Assembly: GCA_030512335.1 (NCBI GenBank) | Contig: JAULSU010000002.1 | Location: 2,480,001 to 2,544,000, forward strand | From: Immersiella caudata | Lineage: Eukaryota; Ascomycota; Sordariomycetes; Sordariales; Lasiosphaeriaceae | Length of the DNA stretch: 64,000 nucleotides | Reading direction: 5' to 3' | In this document: one piece after another, positions 44,269 through 54,713 of the stretch | Layout of the letters: the number at the start of each line of letters is the position of its first letter | How positions within the stretch are numbered: position 1 is the first letter of the stretch | Notes under the pieces: model-generated | Told to the model about the DNA's origin: nothing | Databases searched by the model: none | What the model saw: the letters and a program-made list of their open reading frames with translations, nothing else | Made by a program: the position numbers and the translations under genes

Positions 44269-45644
44269 CTAGGTATCCTTGTCCACTTCGGCACTCTCTC
44301 GGATGCCCGCGTCCGGGGAGCTATGGACCAGGATGGCCATCCGGGCGACGTCGTTACCGTCCACATACTCATCCTCATCCTCATCCTCATATTCGTCACT
44401 GGTTGTCGCGCTGCGTTCGGGGCGGTCTGTCCCCGGAGTTCTGGCTAATTTCTTGACCCGTGTGCTTTCTTTTTTCCGTCGAACGCCTGGCCTTTCGGGG
44501 GGTCGGCCAGATGTCCTGCCAGCCCTGGGCACAAAATCTTCGCTGGGTGGCTGTCCTAGAGGCGCGGGCTTGTTGAGTGGCGGATGGGTGTTGAGAGTGG
44601 CATCGCTAGAGTCAATACGTCCCTGTCTCTCTGCCGCAGGGGATGATGTGGCACGCTTGACCCAGGTTCTGTTGTATTCATGCGAGTATGCAGAGTCCTC
44701 TTTTTCCAACTTGACGGGGGGCTCCGAGGAGATGGACCTTTTCTTAACAGTGCTCCCGGTAACTTCACCTCCCCTAAGGCGGGGGCGCTTGCTCGCACTG
44801 CTGGAACCTGTACCGGGATAGGTTCTCTCTGGCATATCCTCGCCCCAGCTCCTTTTGAACGTTTTGGCAGCCTGAGGGCCGTATTCGCCACGGCTATGCT
44901 TTGTGTGGGCGTCCCATGCCTCCCGGAGCCACTGCTCTTCATGTCGGCCGTTTGCAATCCCCGTAGCGTAGCTCACACAGTCAGCCCGGAAGCCTGTGTT
45001 GCTCTTAAGCACCTGGACGTCGGGACGTGCCTGGGATGTTCCAGGGTTCAAGATTGAGCGTTTGTCGGGAAACAGTGCCAGAATCTCAGCTTTCTCCTCC
45101 TCTGTCAATATGTCCCAGGCCTCCGGGAGGAGGAGCATGTTCTGCGGGCGTTGTTAGTCACGCAGTTTCGGAACCAGAGAAGATGGGCCTTCTAGGTTGG
45201 ACTAACCAGAAGATCGTTGCGATCGCGGGTCTTACCCAAGGGTGAGCTCTTGTTCGTCAAAACGTGGGGCGCATCCCACTTCTTTGATTTTGCCGTCCTT
45301 CCCAAAGAGGCACGCTTGCGTGGGACACTGGCTGCTGATGATCCCTCCCCCGGATCCGAGGCCTTCCTCTTGCTGTTTCGTTTGGGTGGGGCCGGCTCGT
45401 TTTCCTGCTCAACTTCATCGACTTCTCCCCTGTCAGCTTTTTGGGAAGTACTTTCGGTGATCTGGTTCTTGGGAGCAGCTTTTGCTTTGGCCTTCCTACC
45501 GCCCCTTAGCTGGGGCCACTCCAAGTCCGCAGGCGAGCCCGTGACGGAGACGTCTTGCGAGCTACCGCCCTCGTTATTAGTGGTGGGCGGTGATGAGAGG
45601 CTCGAGCTCGACGCTGCCTCATACATGGCGCTCCGTTGGTGCAT
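44269..45644 (-). CDS. Asx-homology (ASXH/DEUBAD-like) domain protein
   Basis: Probable nuclear cofactor. Exons 45644-45207 and 45141-44269 (65 bp intron) give 436 residues. Residues about 128-235 match the Asx homology pattern: KKWDAPHVLTNKSSPLGK, then DLLNMLLLPEAWDILTEEEK and AEILALFPDK, then the helix ADCVSYATGIANGRHEEQWL. In animal ASXL proteins this domain binds and activates the BAP1 deubiquitinase on histone H2A (family knowledge). The flanks are disordered with several basic clusters that could be nuclear localisation signals (PPKRNSKRKA, RRKKESTRVKK). An acidic Asp/Glu/Tyr run near residue 400 is encoded by a TCCTCA-type repeat on the plus strand. The intron falls inside the domain. 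Role in fungi is inferred. Confidence 0.72.
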
Positions 45645-46484
45645 TGCTCAGCTTTCCAATTGATTGCGGGTTGTGAGCGTTTTCGGACGAATTGTGAAAG
45701 ATGATGGGTCCCAAAGAATACACGTTGCGAGCCAAGAAAACCCGAAAACGAGCTGTCGTGAACAATTCAGTTCTAAAGAAACTCGCTGAGCCTCGCGCTC
45801 TCGTTTTCCAGGCCCACTAATGGTTGATGTGTTCAAGAAAAAAACAAGCTTAACTGGACGCCGAGAGGAAGCATTGGGACCGCAATTGCGATCCAGAGCT
45901 TACCAAAATTGTTTGCCGGAACCTACTTTCAAAACGGGCGCGCAAATTTTGAGGTAGGTGCCTGGCAAGTGTGCAGTCAACGGCGGAAGCAACAGAGATG
46001 AGAGGGGATCCGCTCTATTTACTGCTGTAGGGCACAAAGCCGTGTAACCGCACCCTACTACAAGGCTGAAGAAAGCCTCTCTCTTGCCAGCCATTCAGCA
46101 AGCCGCCTCTCAGCAGCCTCGCAGCAGTTGACGAGCCCCCTGTCTAGCGCCGCTTTTGGCAATGGCAGAAAGCCAAGCCAAAGCTCTCCAAGACAGCTTG
46201 CATCATTGAATCCCGAGAAGAGCGTCAATTGCCGCCTCTGGTCACACCCTGTTCGCTGCGCAACGTAGTGTAGGCAGAGTTTGGCGTTATCGCACACTTC
46301 ACGGCCCTCCCCTGTGACCTCGGTGACGACCCCCCAAAGAAGCCACGTGTTGCGCAACTCCAAACAATCCACCTCAAGACAACCAACCTGTTTACCGCAA
46401 TCGCCCACTCATACCTATCCTCAGATAGCCTCAAATTCCCACCTTCGCGACCACCTAGCTCAACCCCCCTCCCATCCATCCACC
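45645..46484. promoter_or_regulatory. Divergent region between the ASXH gene and SEC22
   Basis: About 840 bp holding both promoters. The 150 bp before SEC22 are strongly C/T/A-biased, typical of a leader. No specific site identified. Confidence 0.35.
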
Positions 46485-47188
46485 ATGATCCGCTCAACAC
46501 AAATTGCGAGGCTAGACGGTACGTCTCACCTCCTCCATCACCCTCTATCCAAGCCCACACTAACCAGGCTCCAGGCCTCATGCTCTGCGCCTCCGTCGAT
46601 GACTCCCAATCCGAATCTGCCCTCTCCGAAGTCAAATCCCAAGTAAAGCTAGTCCTGCGCCGTCTCAACCGCAACTCGGAGCCCCAAGCCTCGATCGAAT
46701 CTGGGGCATACACCCTACACTACCTCATCTCTTCCGACATTGTCTATGTCGCCGTCACCGACCGGAGTTACCCGCGCAAGCTCGCCTTCACCTACCTCTC
46801 CGACCTCGCCGCCGAGTTCTCGACAACCTACCCCCCGCAGCAACTCATGAGTCCGGTGCTGCGACCATACGCCTTCATGGAGTTTGATACGTTCATCAGC
46901 CGGACCAAGACGACGTACAGCGATGCACGGGCGACGCAGAATCTGGACAGGGTGAATGATGAGCTGAGGGATGTGACCAAGGTGATGACGAAGAATATTG
47001 AGGATTTGCTGTACCGCGGGGACAGCTTGGAGAGGATGGGCGAGCTGAGCAGCCGGTTGAGGGATGACAGCAAGAAGTACAAGCGGGCGGCGGTGAAGAT
47101 CAATTGGGATCTGATGATCAAGCAGTATGGACCGTTTGCGGGGATTGGGCTGATCATACTGATATTTACGTGGTGGAGGTTCTTTTAA
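46485..47188 (+). CDS. SEC22: R-SNARE SEC22
   Basis: SNARE for fusion between endoplasmic reticulum and Golgi vesicles, in both directions. Exons 46485-46518 and 46575-47188 give 215 residues (Sec22 is normally about 214). The join gives MIRSTQIARLDGLMLCAS, the start of the longin domain. The second of two nearby acceptors (CTCCAG) must be used, since the first shifts the frame. The R-SNARE helix (about 125-185) includes RVNDELRDVTKVMTKNIEDL and the zero-layer Arg in LLYRGDSLERM. One C-terminal membrane helix, FAGIGLIILIFTWWRFF, anchors it with the N-terminus in the cytosol. Assignment is firm. Confidence 0.96.
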
Positions 47189-47646
47189 TTCTGTTTGATG
47201 TCTTCTACCTTGGAGAGTTTCCAGGTTGTTACCGTAATGTGCATCGGCGGCTCGGAAGAGCAGCACGGAGTTTTTCGTTTAGCGGGCAAAAAAGGAGGCC
47301 TAGATGCCGGTTTTCATGTGGATACATATATCAGGCGGTTCCCTCTTGTTGTGTCTCAATGTGATATTAGAGCATTACATACATATTGTTCAGTTCGGCC
47401 GTAAGACGGCCATGAGTTCTCTTTCCTTCCGCCCGTGCTATGTTGGGTGTCTCTGGGGCTATCATCAATTATGTCTTCCAGCCGTTATGTCATAAAATGT
47501 CTTTACTCATCAGCAGGCTCTTCCCTCTGCCGGCTTCTACCTACCCCTGAACTCCAAAAACTTGCCGGCGCCAAAATAAGGGACGCTGTACACCAGATTC
47601 AAGGCGCCGACTTTACCTCCCGAATGAAGCAACTCCAAAAACGCCT
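47189..47646. other. Convergent intergenic region, possible coding extension at 47537-47646
   Basis: Between SEC22 and the zinc-cluster gene. The right part carries a minus-strand frame (ending 47537) that reads like coding sequence, with DYVKAFLELLHSGGKVGALN. It is in a different frame from the neighbouring gene; see findings. Confidence 0.3.
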
Positions 47647-48891
47647 TTACATAATCCTGCAGTTCGAGGTTGACGTGGGCAGCGATATTGGGGGGGCTGG
47701 CAGAGCCGTGTGATACCATTCCAGGTGCTCCCGAAACGCCTCGACGTCTGGGAAACCGTGCTCGTCCTGAGCAAACTTCATATCGTCCGCACCGCCATCC
47801 TCGCCCTGGTCCACGTACGTGTACTCGTCACAGTACGGACACAATATCCTCGCCCGCCAGTCATTCCTCTCTGGCGGCATGTGATTCGCGATCGCAAGTG
47901 GCGGGAAGACAACCGTCTTTTCCCTCCCAACACTCTCGTTCGTGCCGCTAGCACCACTCCCGGCCGTCTCGGGATCCGCGCCCGAAACCACATACTCCCC
48001 TCCTTCCCTTTCTTCCACAGGGCCGTTCGTCAGCCCAGTGGCCTGCCAATTCGGATATGTCGACCCCGGTGGTAGCGGTGTCCGTTTGGAGGGTATGCGC
48101 AACAAATCCGGCCAGACAAGAAACCCATCACAAAAGTCGCAGACAAACGCCGCATCAGGTCGAAGCCGCTCGAATCTCCCGACCGCATTACATGCTGGCA
48201 CGAGTTCCTCAAGGCTCGTCCGCCGCGTTGGATCATGCCCAGGCACCTCCCCCCTCTGCCTTGCCGCCTCATCCTCCACCGCCCGCTCATGCTGCTGCTG
48301 CCACGGCGGTAGCGATTCCTGTTCAATTCGTCGTCGTGTTCGCTCGCGCTCGTTGCGACGCTGTTGTCGGTGGACTTGGAAGGCTCCCAAACACCGCGAT
48401 TCCTCCTGCTCAGCGGAGAATATGCGCCTGGCTGCGCGGCACTGTGCGCGGTGTAGTTCTCGTTTTAGGGAGTTTGTCTCGCGCGCCCATACTGGGTTGA
48501 TCGGGCCCCCTTGGCGTGCCCAGTCCTTGAAGTTCTGGGCGTGGGCTACGAATTTGCCTTGGAGCTGCTGGAGTTCAAAGAGAGTTTCGACTGGAACAAC
48601 GTCAGTTAGCCTATGGTTTGGTATGCCGAATGGTTTCTGGAAAGAGAGGTACTCACTTGTCCGGTCGTTCTGATAGTAGAACTGCCCCTTCACCAACGGC
48701 GCCATCTCTTGGAAGTCCTTCTTTGCGTCGTCGAGCGCAGCCTCCAGTGCTCGCAGCTGTTCGAACTCGTCGGGGCCCCATTGGCGCTTGTCGGCGAACA
48801 TGAGAATGCGCAGCGATTCGGTCAGGGACGTCGCGATGCCGGCCAGTAGAGAGCCGACCGTGTCGGCGTCCCTGCCGCCAACACCGCTCAT
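47647..48891 (-). CDS. Conserved-looking protein with two CxxC zinc-ligand clusters; function unknown
   Basis: Not recognised as a named family. Exons read 48891-48657 and 48590-47647, giving 392 residues. The 66 bp intron (GTGAGT to TTCCAG with a CTAAC/CTGAC branch) has no stop and keeps frame, so it could be retained. The N-terminal half is helical, with NFKDWARQGGPINPVW and an Arg/Glu/Gln-rich coiled stretch. The C-terminal half has FVCDFCDGFLVWPDL and later ILCPYCDEYTYVD followed by FREHLEWYH, which looks like a C2H2-type finger. The end, SNCRIM, fits a CaaX prenylation motif. Open frames on both flanks lie in the other phase, so either end could be wrong. Start chosen by context (AGGATGAGC). 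Confidence 0.55.
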   Translation of the reverse strand: MSGVGGRDADTVGSLLAGIATSLTESLRILMFADKRQWGPDEFEQLRALEAALDDAKKDFQEMAPLVKGQFYYQNDRTSEYLSFQKPFGIPNHRLTDVVPVETLFELQQLQGKFVAHAQNFKDWARQGGPINPVWARETNSLKRELHRAQCRAARRIFSAEQEESRCLGAFQVHRQQRRNERERTRRRIEQESLPPWQQQHERAVEDEAARQRGEVPGHDPTRRTSLEELVPACNAVGRFERLRPDAAFVCDFCDGFLVWPDLLRIPSKRTPLPPGSTYPNWQATGLTNGPVEEREGGEYVVSGADPETAGSGASGTNESVGREKTVVFPPLAIANHMPPERNDWRARILCPYCDEYTYVDQGEDGGADDMKFAQDEHGFPDVEAFREHLEWYHTALPAPPISLPTSTSNCRIM

Positions 48892-50090
48892 CCTCCTGTG
48901 CTAGCGCTCCCACTCCGCGCGACGTTCCGGTTTCGGTTTCTGTTGGGTCGTCCTTCCAATTGGTGTTTTCTGCCTGCGGGGCCGTGCTTCCGTTTGTAGT
49001 TTCCTCAATCACGGTCTAGACGGTGATGTCGTATGCTGCGGCTCGCTTCAGGTAGTCACAGGAAGTCGCCGCTGCCACCGCCTTGAGGCGGTGATGATCC
49101 CCGCTCTTGTCGTTCGAACACGTGTTTGTCGTAGTAATGCCGTGGTTCCCAGATCTGCCCTCGATCTTCAGATGCTGGAGCCAGGACGGGGTGGTCGCCG
49201 AGAAGTTGTTACGGTAGTGGGGGTTTCGGGTCCTTTCTATCTAAATCGGGCCCTTCCTGGCACCTTGCAGGGGGCTGCACTTGGCTTGACTTGCCGCTAC
49301 GGGTAAGTCTAGGCGCTCGCGGCCAACCGTACCCACACCAATTGGGCAGCTTCTTTCGAGCTCCAAGATCGCCCCGGTCCAACACGTTTGACTGATTGTT
49401 CGAGACACGACGGCGTAAGCAACGCTGATCGGATATGTAACGGTGTCCCAACCAGCGGCAAAACCGAACCACGACCAATGGTCCATGCTACGAGGTGTTC
49501 CGCTGGATCTTATCAGTCCAGCCTAGCCCCGCATTCCGAACCGCATTCTGACGATGAGGTTGTCGGATATTGCATCCGCGGTCTACTAACAGTGTCGACT
49601 GCACCCGGCGTAATCCCACCAACGCTGTCTCAGGACTGCTGCCTGTCGCAGCCACCTCCCTGTTTTCTCCGGCACTGTCCCGCTAGTGTGTTCGGATTAC
49701 ATCAATCTCCAAGTAGGCAATCGCAAATGCTCCGAGCAGTGTTCCCAATCCTGTCGTGTCGGACGCTCACAGCTCTTTACGGCGGCTAGGGCGAAATAAA
49801 GGGCCAATGCGATAGACAGGCCTATCGTGGAGCATTTCAGCCCTACCGGAGTCTAGAAGCGGCTTGTTTCAGGTCATTGGATCGTTTCCGAATAATCCTG
49901 CAACCACTGCGACGGAGACTCACCAACAAGGTGCTAACAATTATTTACACGTGGCTCGCCCTCTATCAGTGAATATGCATGGCCCGAAAACTGGTGTCTA
50001 AAATGCCAAGTGTATGACCGTGCAGCGCGTCGAGTGCCCTGTTGCCCTGTTCCCCTGTTCAAGTTGTCCCACCCACACGATGCTGCCACC
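48892..50090. other. 1.2 kb intergenic region
   Basis: The left 120 bp carries a minus-strand frame from 49012 (starting MIEETTNGSTAPQAENTNW) that may be an N-terminal extension or upstream ORF of the zinc-cluster gene. The rest shows nothing recognisable. Confidence 0.35.
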
Positions 50091-52309
50091 TTATTTCCTC
50101 TTCGTCGCCTTGCCAGTGTCCGCGCCAGTGGTCTTACCAGCCTTGGCGTCCTTCACAGCGGCCGTGACGGCAGGAAGTGCCTTCTCTGTTGCCGCCTCCT
50201 CCTTCTTCTCTTCCAGCTCGTCGTCTTCGCCACCTTGGCCGAACTCGTTGACACGGGTGTAGTCGATTTTATATGCCCACCGCTGGTAAAGATAAACGAA
50301 GAAGATAACATCATCACGGAGGGTCGCCAAACGATGCAGAAACGGCATCTTGATGGTGAAGGCAAACAAGTCGTCGATAAAGGTGTTGAGGAACTTGTAC
50401 ATCATTGCCTTGGCCGGCCTATCGTGCAATGTCAGTAGAGAAGTGGTGACTAGGGTGAAGCTAACGTACATGTGAGCCACGCTCTTGAGGCGGTAGTTGA
50501 TATAGAGCGAAGGCACCATCATCAAAAATCCATAGGCGTAGACTGAGCCAACGAGGGTGGTGATGACGAAAGAATACCAGCTCTTGTGAGTCTCGTACAT
50601 GAGCGAGTAGATGGCGTAAGCAATCAGGAGAGGAACACCGGCGATGTACATATACTTGAAGGCAATTTCATCGTATTCCTTGGTCTTTTCTTCGGTGTCG
50701 CTCAGCTTGTGCTTGTCCTCAAAAGAAATGCGATACGGGAAGAGTGAGCCCGGGGTCGCGGGACGAAGCCTCACGTTAACCACGGTTGTAATCTTCCACA
50801 GCTCAATGAGGATTCCAATGCCCTGGGAGCCGAGAATCATCCACGAAGTGTTCTGAGACTGGTCAATCAGATACAGGAAAATAACAGCCTGCATGAAGAC
50901 ATTGGCAAGGATGGACCGGACGGAGCTGTGGCAAACATCAGCTTGTTATCTCCTGATTGAGAAAATTTCCATGATCTCGAGGGCCTCGAGAGAGTTTTGC
51001 CCCTGCGACAACTGAAAAAGAGACAAAAGGGGAAGAAAATCGCTCCAAATCCCACTTACATGCCAACGTTGTCCTTCTTCTTGCGGTAATGGGCAATATC
51101 GGAGCCAAATGCCAGAGTCTCAAGGATCATGTGCGCAATGCTGACAACAACAGTCACACCCAGGAGAATTGGGTTCGTGTCGATGAAGATCTCCTTGATC
51201 ATTTCGATCTCGCTGCCATCACTTCCGCCGGTAATTGGGGTTCCGTTGGCAGCCTGGCGAGCCGCCTCCTTGGCACTCATGTCAATAGAGGCCATGGTCT
51301 TAAACTTCCAATCACCCAGGTTGTTGAGGTCGAGGCGAATAGGCAGCGTTTTCACTGTCTCATTGAGGAGCGTCATGTGGCTCTTGAGCTGCCAAAACGT
51401 GTTGACGTAAAGGATGGGGTAGTACCACGAGTTCTGACCACTGCCATCTCGTGCCCCGGTTGCCTCGAGTCGGAGATGCTGGCGGACAGCAGGATGCGAT
51501 TGGGGGAACGAGAACACTCCAGAGTTGGGAATGAAAGAAAGCGAGACGTTGGGGTGGTAATAGCTGGCAATGATAGGCCCGGACGACGTCTCGGGCTGCG
51601 GCTCCTCCTCGACCTCTATCTCGTTCTTTCCGGCGAGCAGGTTTCTTGTCTTGACCTCCTTCTTCTTGGGAATGTACTGAGTAAGAGGAAAGATGAAGTG
51701 GTACGCACTTCCGGGATCGTAGCCTTTTTCAGTAGGGTCCAAGGGAGCTGATGAATCGGAAAGGCGAACATAGAAGTGCCCAAATAGGGTGCCGTTCTGT
51801 TGCACAGGTTTGGGAACGTTGATTGTTCGAGCTCCAGAGCTGCGCGTATCACTGTAGTTACCGATTTGGAACCGCTTCTCCTCCAGCACGATGGCGTCCT
51901 TCGGGGTACTTTTGAGAGGCGTGGGAATCATCGAGGGCGACACAGTGACAACAATGTCAACAAAACTATTGCCTGGCCAGATAGGCGCAACGAGTTGCGG
52001 GATCGTATTGTAGACGGCCCCTTCGTCGAGATATCGGGCACGCTCCGAGAACGGTGGGACCTTTCCGGTGTTCACAACCTTCACTGGGTTCCCATCGGCG
52101 TCGACAGCGGAAGTGGTAGTTTTTTGTGTGCCGCCTGTGATCTGCTTCATGACAAACTGCATAGCCATCCACATGGCGATCGCCTGGAAGATCTTGGAGA
52201 ACATGGAAGTCTGCAATCGTTAGCATGGCACACCCGGCGGCATGCGCTGCGGGCAACGTACTCCTTGCTCCTCCCGCCGAGCGGCGGGAGCAGCGGTGGC
52301 TTCAGGCAT
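50091..52309 (-). CDS. CLPTM1 family multi-pass membrane protein
   Basis: Member of the CLPTM1 (cleft lip and palate transmembrane) family. Exons 52309-52262, 52210-51060, 50925-50470 and 50418-50091 give 660 residues. After the short N-terminus MPEATAAPAARREEQG and one membrane helix (IFQAIAMWMAMQFVM), residues about 80-370 are a lumenal beta-rich domain with SYYHPNVSLSFIPNSG and WYYPILYVNTFWQLKSHMTL. Then come several membrane helices: LLGVTVVVSIAHMILETLAF, LANVFMQAVIFLYLI and YSFVITTLVGSVYAYGFL. The cytosolic stretch FLHRLATLRDDVIFFVYLYQ is a family signature. A Lys/Ala-rich tail ends ATKRK, a possible dilysine-like ER retrieval signal. Animal members act in the ER on lipid scrambling or receptor trafficking. 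The intron at 50926-51059 is 134 bp. Confidence 0.93.
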
Positions 52310-52570
52310 TTTGTCGATTTGGCGTGATGTCAAGCAGAGCGCTAGCCCCCCGTCACTCCTGTGGTCGCTCAGTCGCTGCGCGAATGGGTTTGACCTCGAA
52401 GTTGACGCCTCGTTTCGATTTGCGCGCAAGAAGTGGATTGCGCGAATGGCGCTTGTGGGTGGTGTTTCCAGGTCCCAAGAACCTGGAATCGCTATGTCGC
52501 GGTTGGGGCTGCCGTTTTGACTGGTCGGCTATGCCGAATTTGATTGGCTGCTAACCTACAATTTGCTAAT

Positions 52571-53525
52571 CTACACTTGAGCCCAGACATCTTCCGCGTA
52601 CTCCTCCAGTTCTTGAACCCTGAAAACTAGGTCTCCCTCACTAAGGCTCGGATCTCTGAGGAAGAGAAGCCTGAATGAAAGTACTAATGCACCTCTAGTG
52701 ACATTGTACGATATTGGGTCGGTAGTGGCGTTCTGGGTAATCGTGATGCTTTGTCTAAGTACGGGCGTTGGGTGTTGAAAAGAGTGTCGCGTTGTGGTAG
52801 CTCCAGGGCGAACTGCCATCTCTTCCTCCCACGTCTCCAAAAGGATTGTAGTACCGTCAAACTTAGAAAGAAGAACAATCTTAACCTCGTGGTTTGACAT
52901 AGAAAACCACCGCTTCATAGTTAAATGCAATTGCCCTAACGTCTGAGAGAATCCCGCTTCGATAACAAGTGTTGGCCAGGCACCTTTACCAGCTCGTTGA
53001 GGCTTTGGGCCACCAGTTGAATCACCCTCTTTACCGCTTTGGCCTTGTTGTCCTGGAAGTGTAGCACTGCCAATGTCTCTCCAATTTCTCCGGGGAAACC
53101 GCCTAATACACTCGTTATATAACCATTTGTGGAGTTCCTCATGAAGGCCAGTTATGATCGTGATAATAAGGATCTGAGAATTACTGTCGTAATCGCGAAA
53201 GCGGTACCTGCGGCCTTGCTTCTCTCGCTTCTCTCGCTCACGTTGAATTTCGGTGAAATGATTAGGAGAGACGTCTAAACAATTAGTATAGCATATAGAA
53301 ATAAAAGGGTAATACCATACTTGTGACGGTAAGGGAGTCCCCACTAGTGTGATCAATTCTGTTAAAGAGATCTTGCACTTTGGTGAATCGTATGGTCTGG
53401 GAGCCGGTCTGGGGATCGCTATCTTTCGTTGAGTTTACCGAAGTAAGTATGGTAGACGTCGACAGAACTGCCGATGAAGCTGACACTGACGGAGATGTCG
53501 TCGACCTTGATGTGATTGACGCCAT
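52571..53525 (-). CDS. Orphan fungal protein with possible PD-(D/E)XK-like core
   Basis: Function unknown. Exons 53525-53321 and 53274-52571 give 302 residues; the 47 bp intron has an ACTAAT branch site and TTTAG acceptor, and the join gives LTVTNVSPNHFTEIQ. The N-terminal 50 residues are Ser/Thr-rich. A charged helix (EIQREREKREKQGRRYRFRD) follows, then HEELHKWLYNECIRRF. The core PTLVIEAGFSQTLGQL and SNHEVKIVLLSKFDG resembles a widespread, often multi-copy fungal family; an acidic residue in LVIEAG and the ExK in HEVKIVLL fit, loosely, a PD-(D/E)XK nuclease-like fold (inference). By eye the gene is richer in A/T than its neighbours. It sits alone between CLPTM1 and LOG. Upstream in-frame ATGs exist; MASITSRSTTS was chosen as the simplest start. 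Confidence 0.6.
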
Positions 53526-54713
53526 GGCGAAGCGTTGAAGTTTGAAGTTGGGATCCGTGAGATACGTGGGGGAAGCCACTGGAGAGGTACAGACTGCTGA
53601 AGCTTGTGAAAATGGTGGTGTCTGCACTAGCCAGTGGCCCGAGCTCTTCCAAAAACGGCGTCCCAAACCGCCATACAGACACTCATGGTGGAATTATTTC
53701 GATGGCGTATTGGAGCCGCGAGTCGCGCCACGTACACCTGCCGCAGTAGTCCCTAGCGGGAATTGGAGGAGCCCCCACACACGTGTGAGATGGCGGGGTT
53801 TCCCGTTGAAGAACTGTTGCCAGATAACATTGAATCAGAGCTCAAGCGTTACGACAGGTTCTTCTGCGCCACCACCGCCAGCGACTGACGAAGATGCTCT
53901 CAAACATCGGAGACGGTGACTTCTACACTTGTCCTGCCTCGAGTTGCGCCATGCCCATGACAGCACAGTCGCGTTACTGTGCCCCCCACTGGCTTGGAGA
54001 CTGGACCCCAACGTCCAGGTGAGGGGAACAATCTCCGCTTGGTTGTTCCCCTCGCATCCGGTTCGTGATTCCATATGAGAGTCTCGTCTATTGAACGACC
54101 ATGCGGCCGTACGTACCCGTCCACGTTGTCAAGTGCTCATCAACGACCATATGGCGCTCATCCCTTGGAGGATGTAGCCCCGCCGAAAAGATGTTGCAGA
54201 GACATTTCTCCTCTCTCGGCCGGCCGTGTCGAGCCCCCGGAGGCGGAACTTTGAACCCCATTATGTCATAACTTCGAAGGGACCTGGGAACTTGGTCTCG
54301 CGTGACTCGCCCCTTTGTCGCGACGCAAAGATCTCCAAGTGTCAGATCTCGAGCTTTTTCATACCCAACTATCGAATTGCCCCCTTCAGGTTGGTTCAGT
54401 CTCCTAAGCCTCCACCGCCATACCTCCACAGCTTATCCATCTCCACCTCCGCCAGCAACCCGTCACTACCCGTGGCAGCCTTCCATCCGAATCTGACATC
54501 TCGGCCAGTGACTCAGGGCAGGGTAACATTTCTTAACCCTTCACGACGAGGTTCAGCCTCAAGAATCATATTTTATATAAATCCCACTCCTTCCACACCA
54601 CTAGCTCTTTTCCACCACCAGCCCCGAGACACCCGATCCCCATCAAGTTTCTCTTCACCACTCTTCCTCCCTGAAAACCAACCCGCACTCTCAACTGCAC
54701 AACATCCGCCAAT
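53526..54713. promoter_or_regulatory. 1.2 kb intergenic region with LOG promoter
   Basis: Holds the 5' sides of the orphan gene and the LOG gene. TATATAAA at 54574-54581 lies 133 bp before the LOG ATG. A long plus-strand frame at 54226-54876 overlaps the LOG start in another phase and is Pro/Ser-rich, so I take it as chance. Confidence 0.4.
54574..54581 (+). promoter_or_regulatory. TATA box of the LOG-type gene
   Basis: Consensus TATATAAA within an A/T-rich patch, 133 bp upstream of the start codon, followed by a C/A-rich leader. Confidence 0.45.

Noticed and set aside
44360..44392. TCCTCA microsatellite-like repeat
   Set aside because: It is coding sequence for the acidic run near the C-terminus of the Asx-homology protein.
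53283..53666. Longer N-terminus for the orphan gene starting at 53666
   Set aside because: The extra residues (MGRRFWKSSGHWLV) are unlike the Ser/Thr-rich start and no homology supports them.
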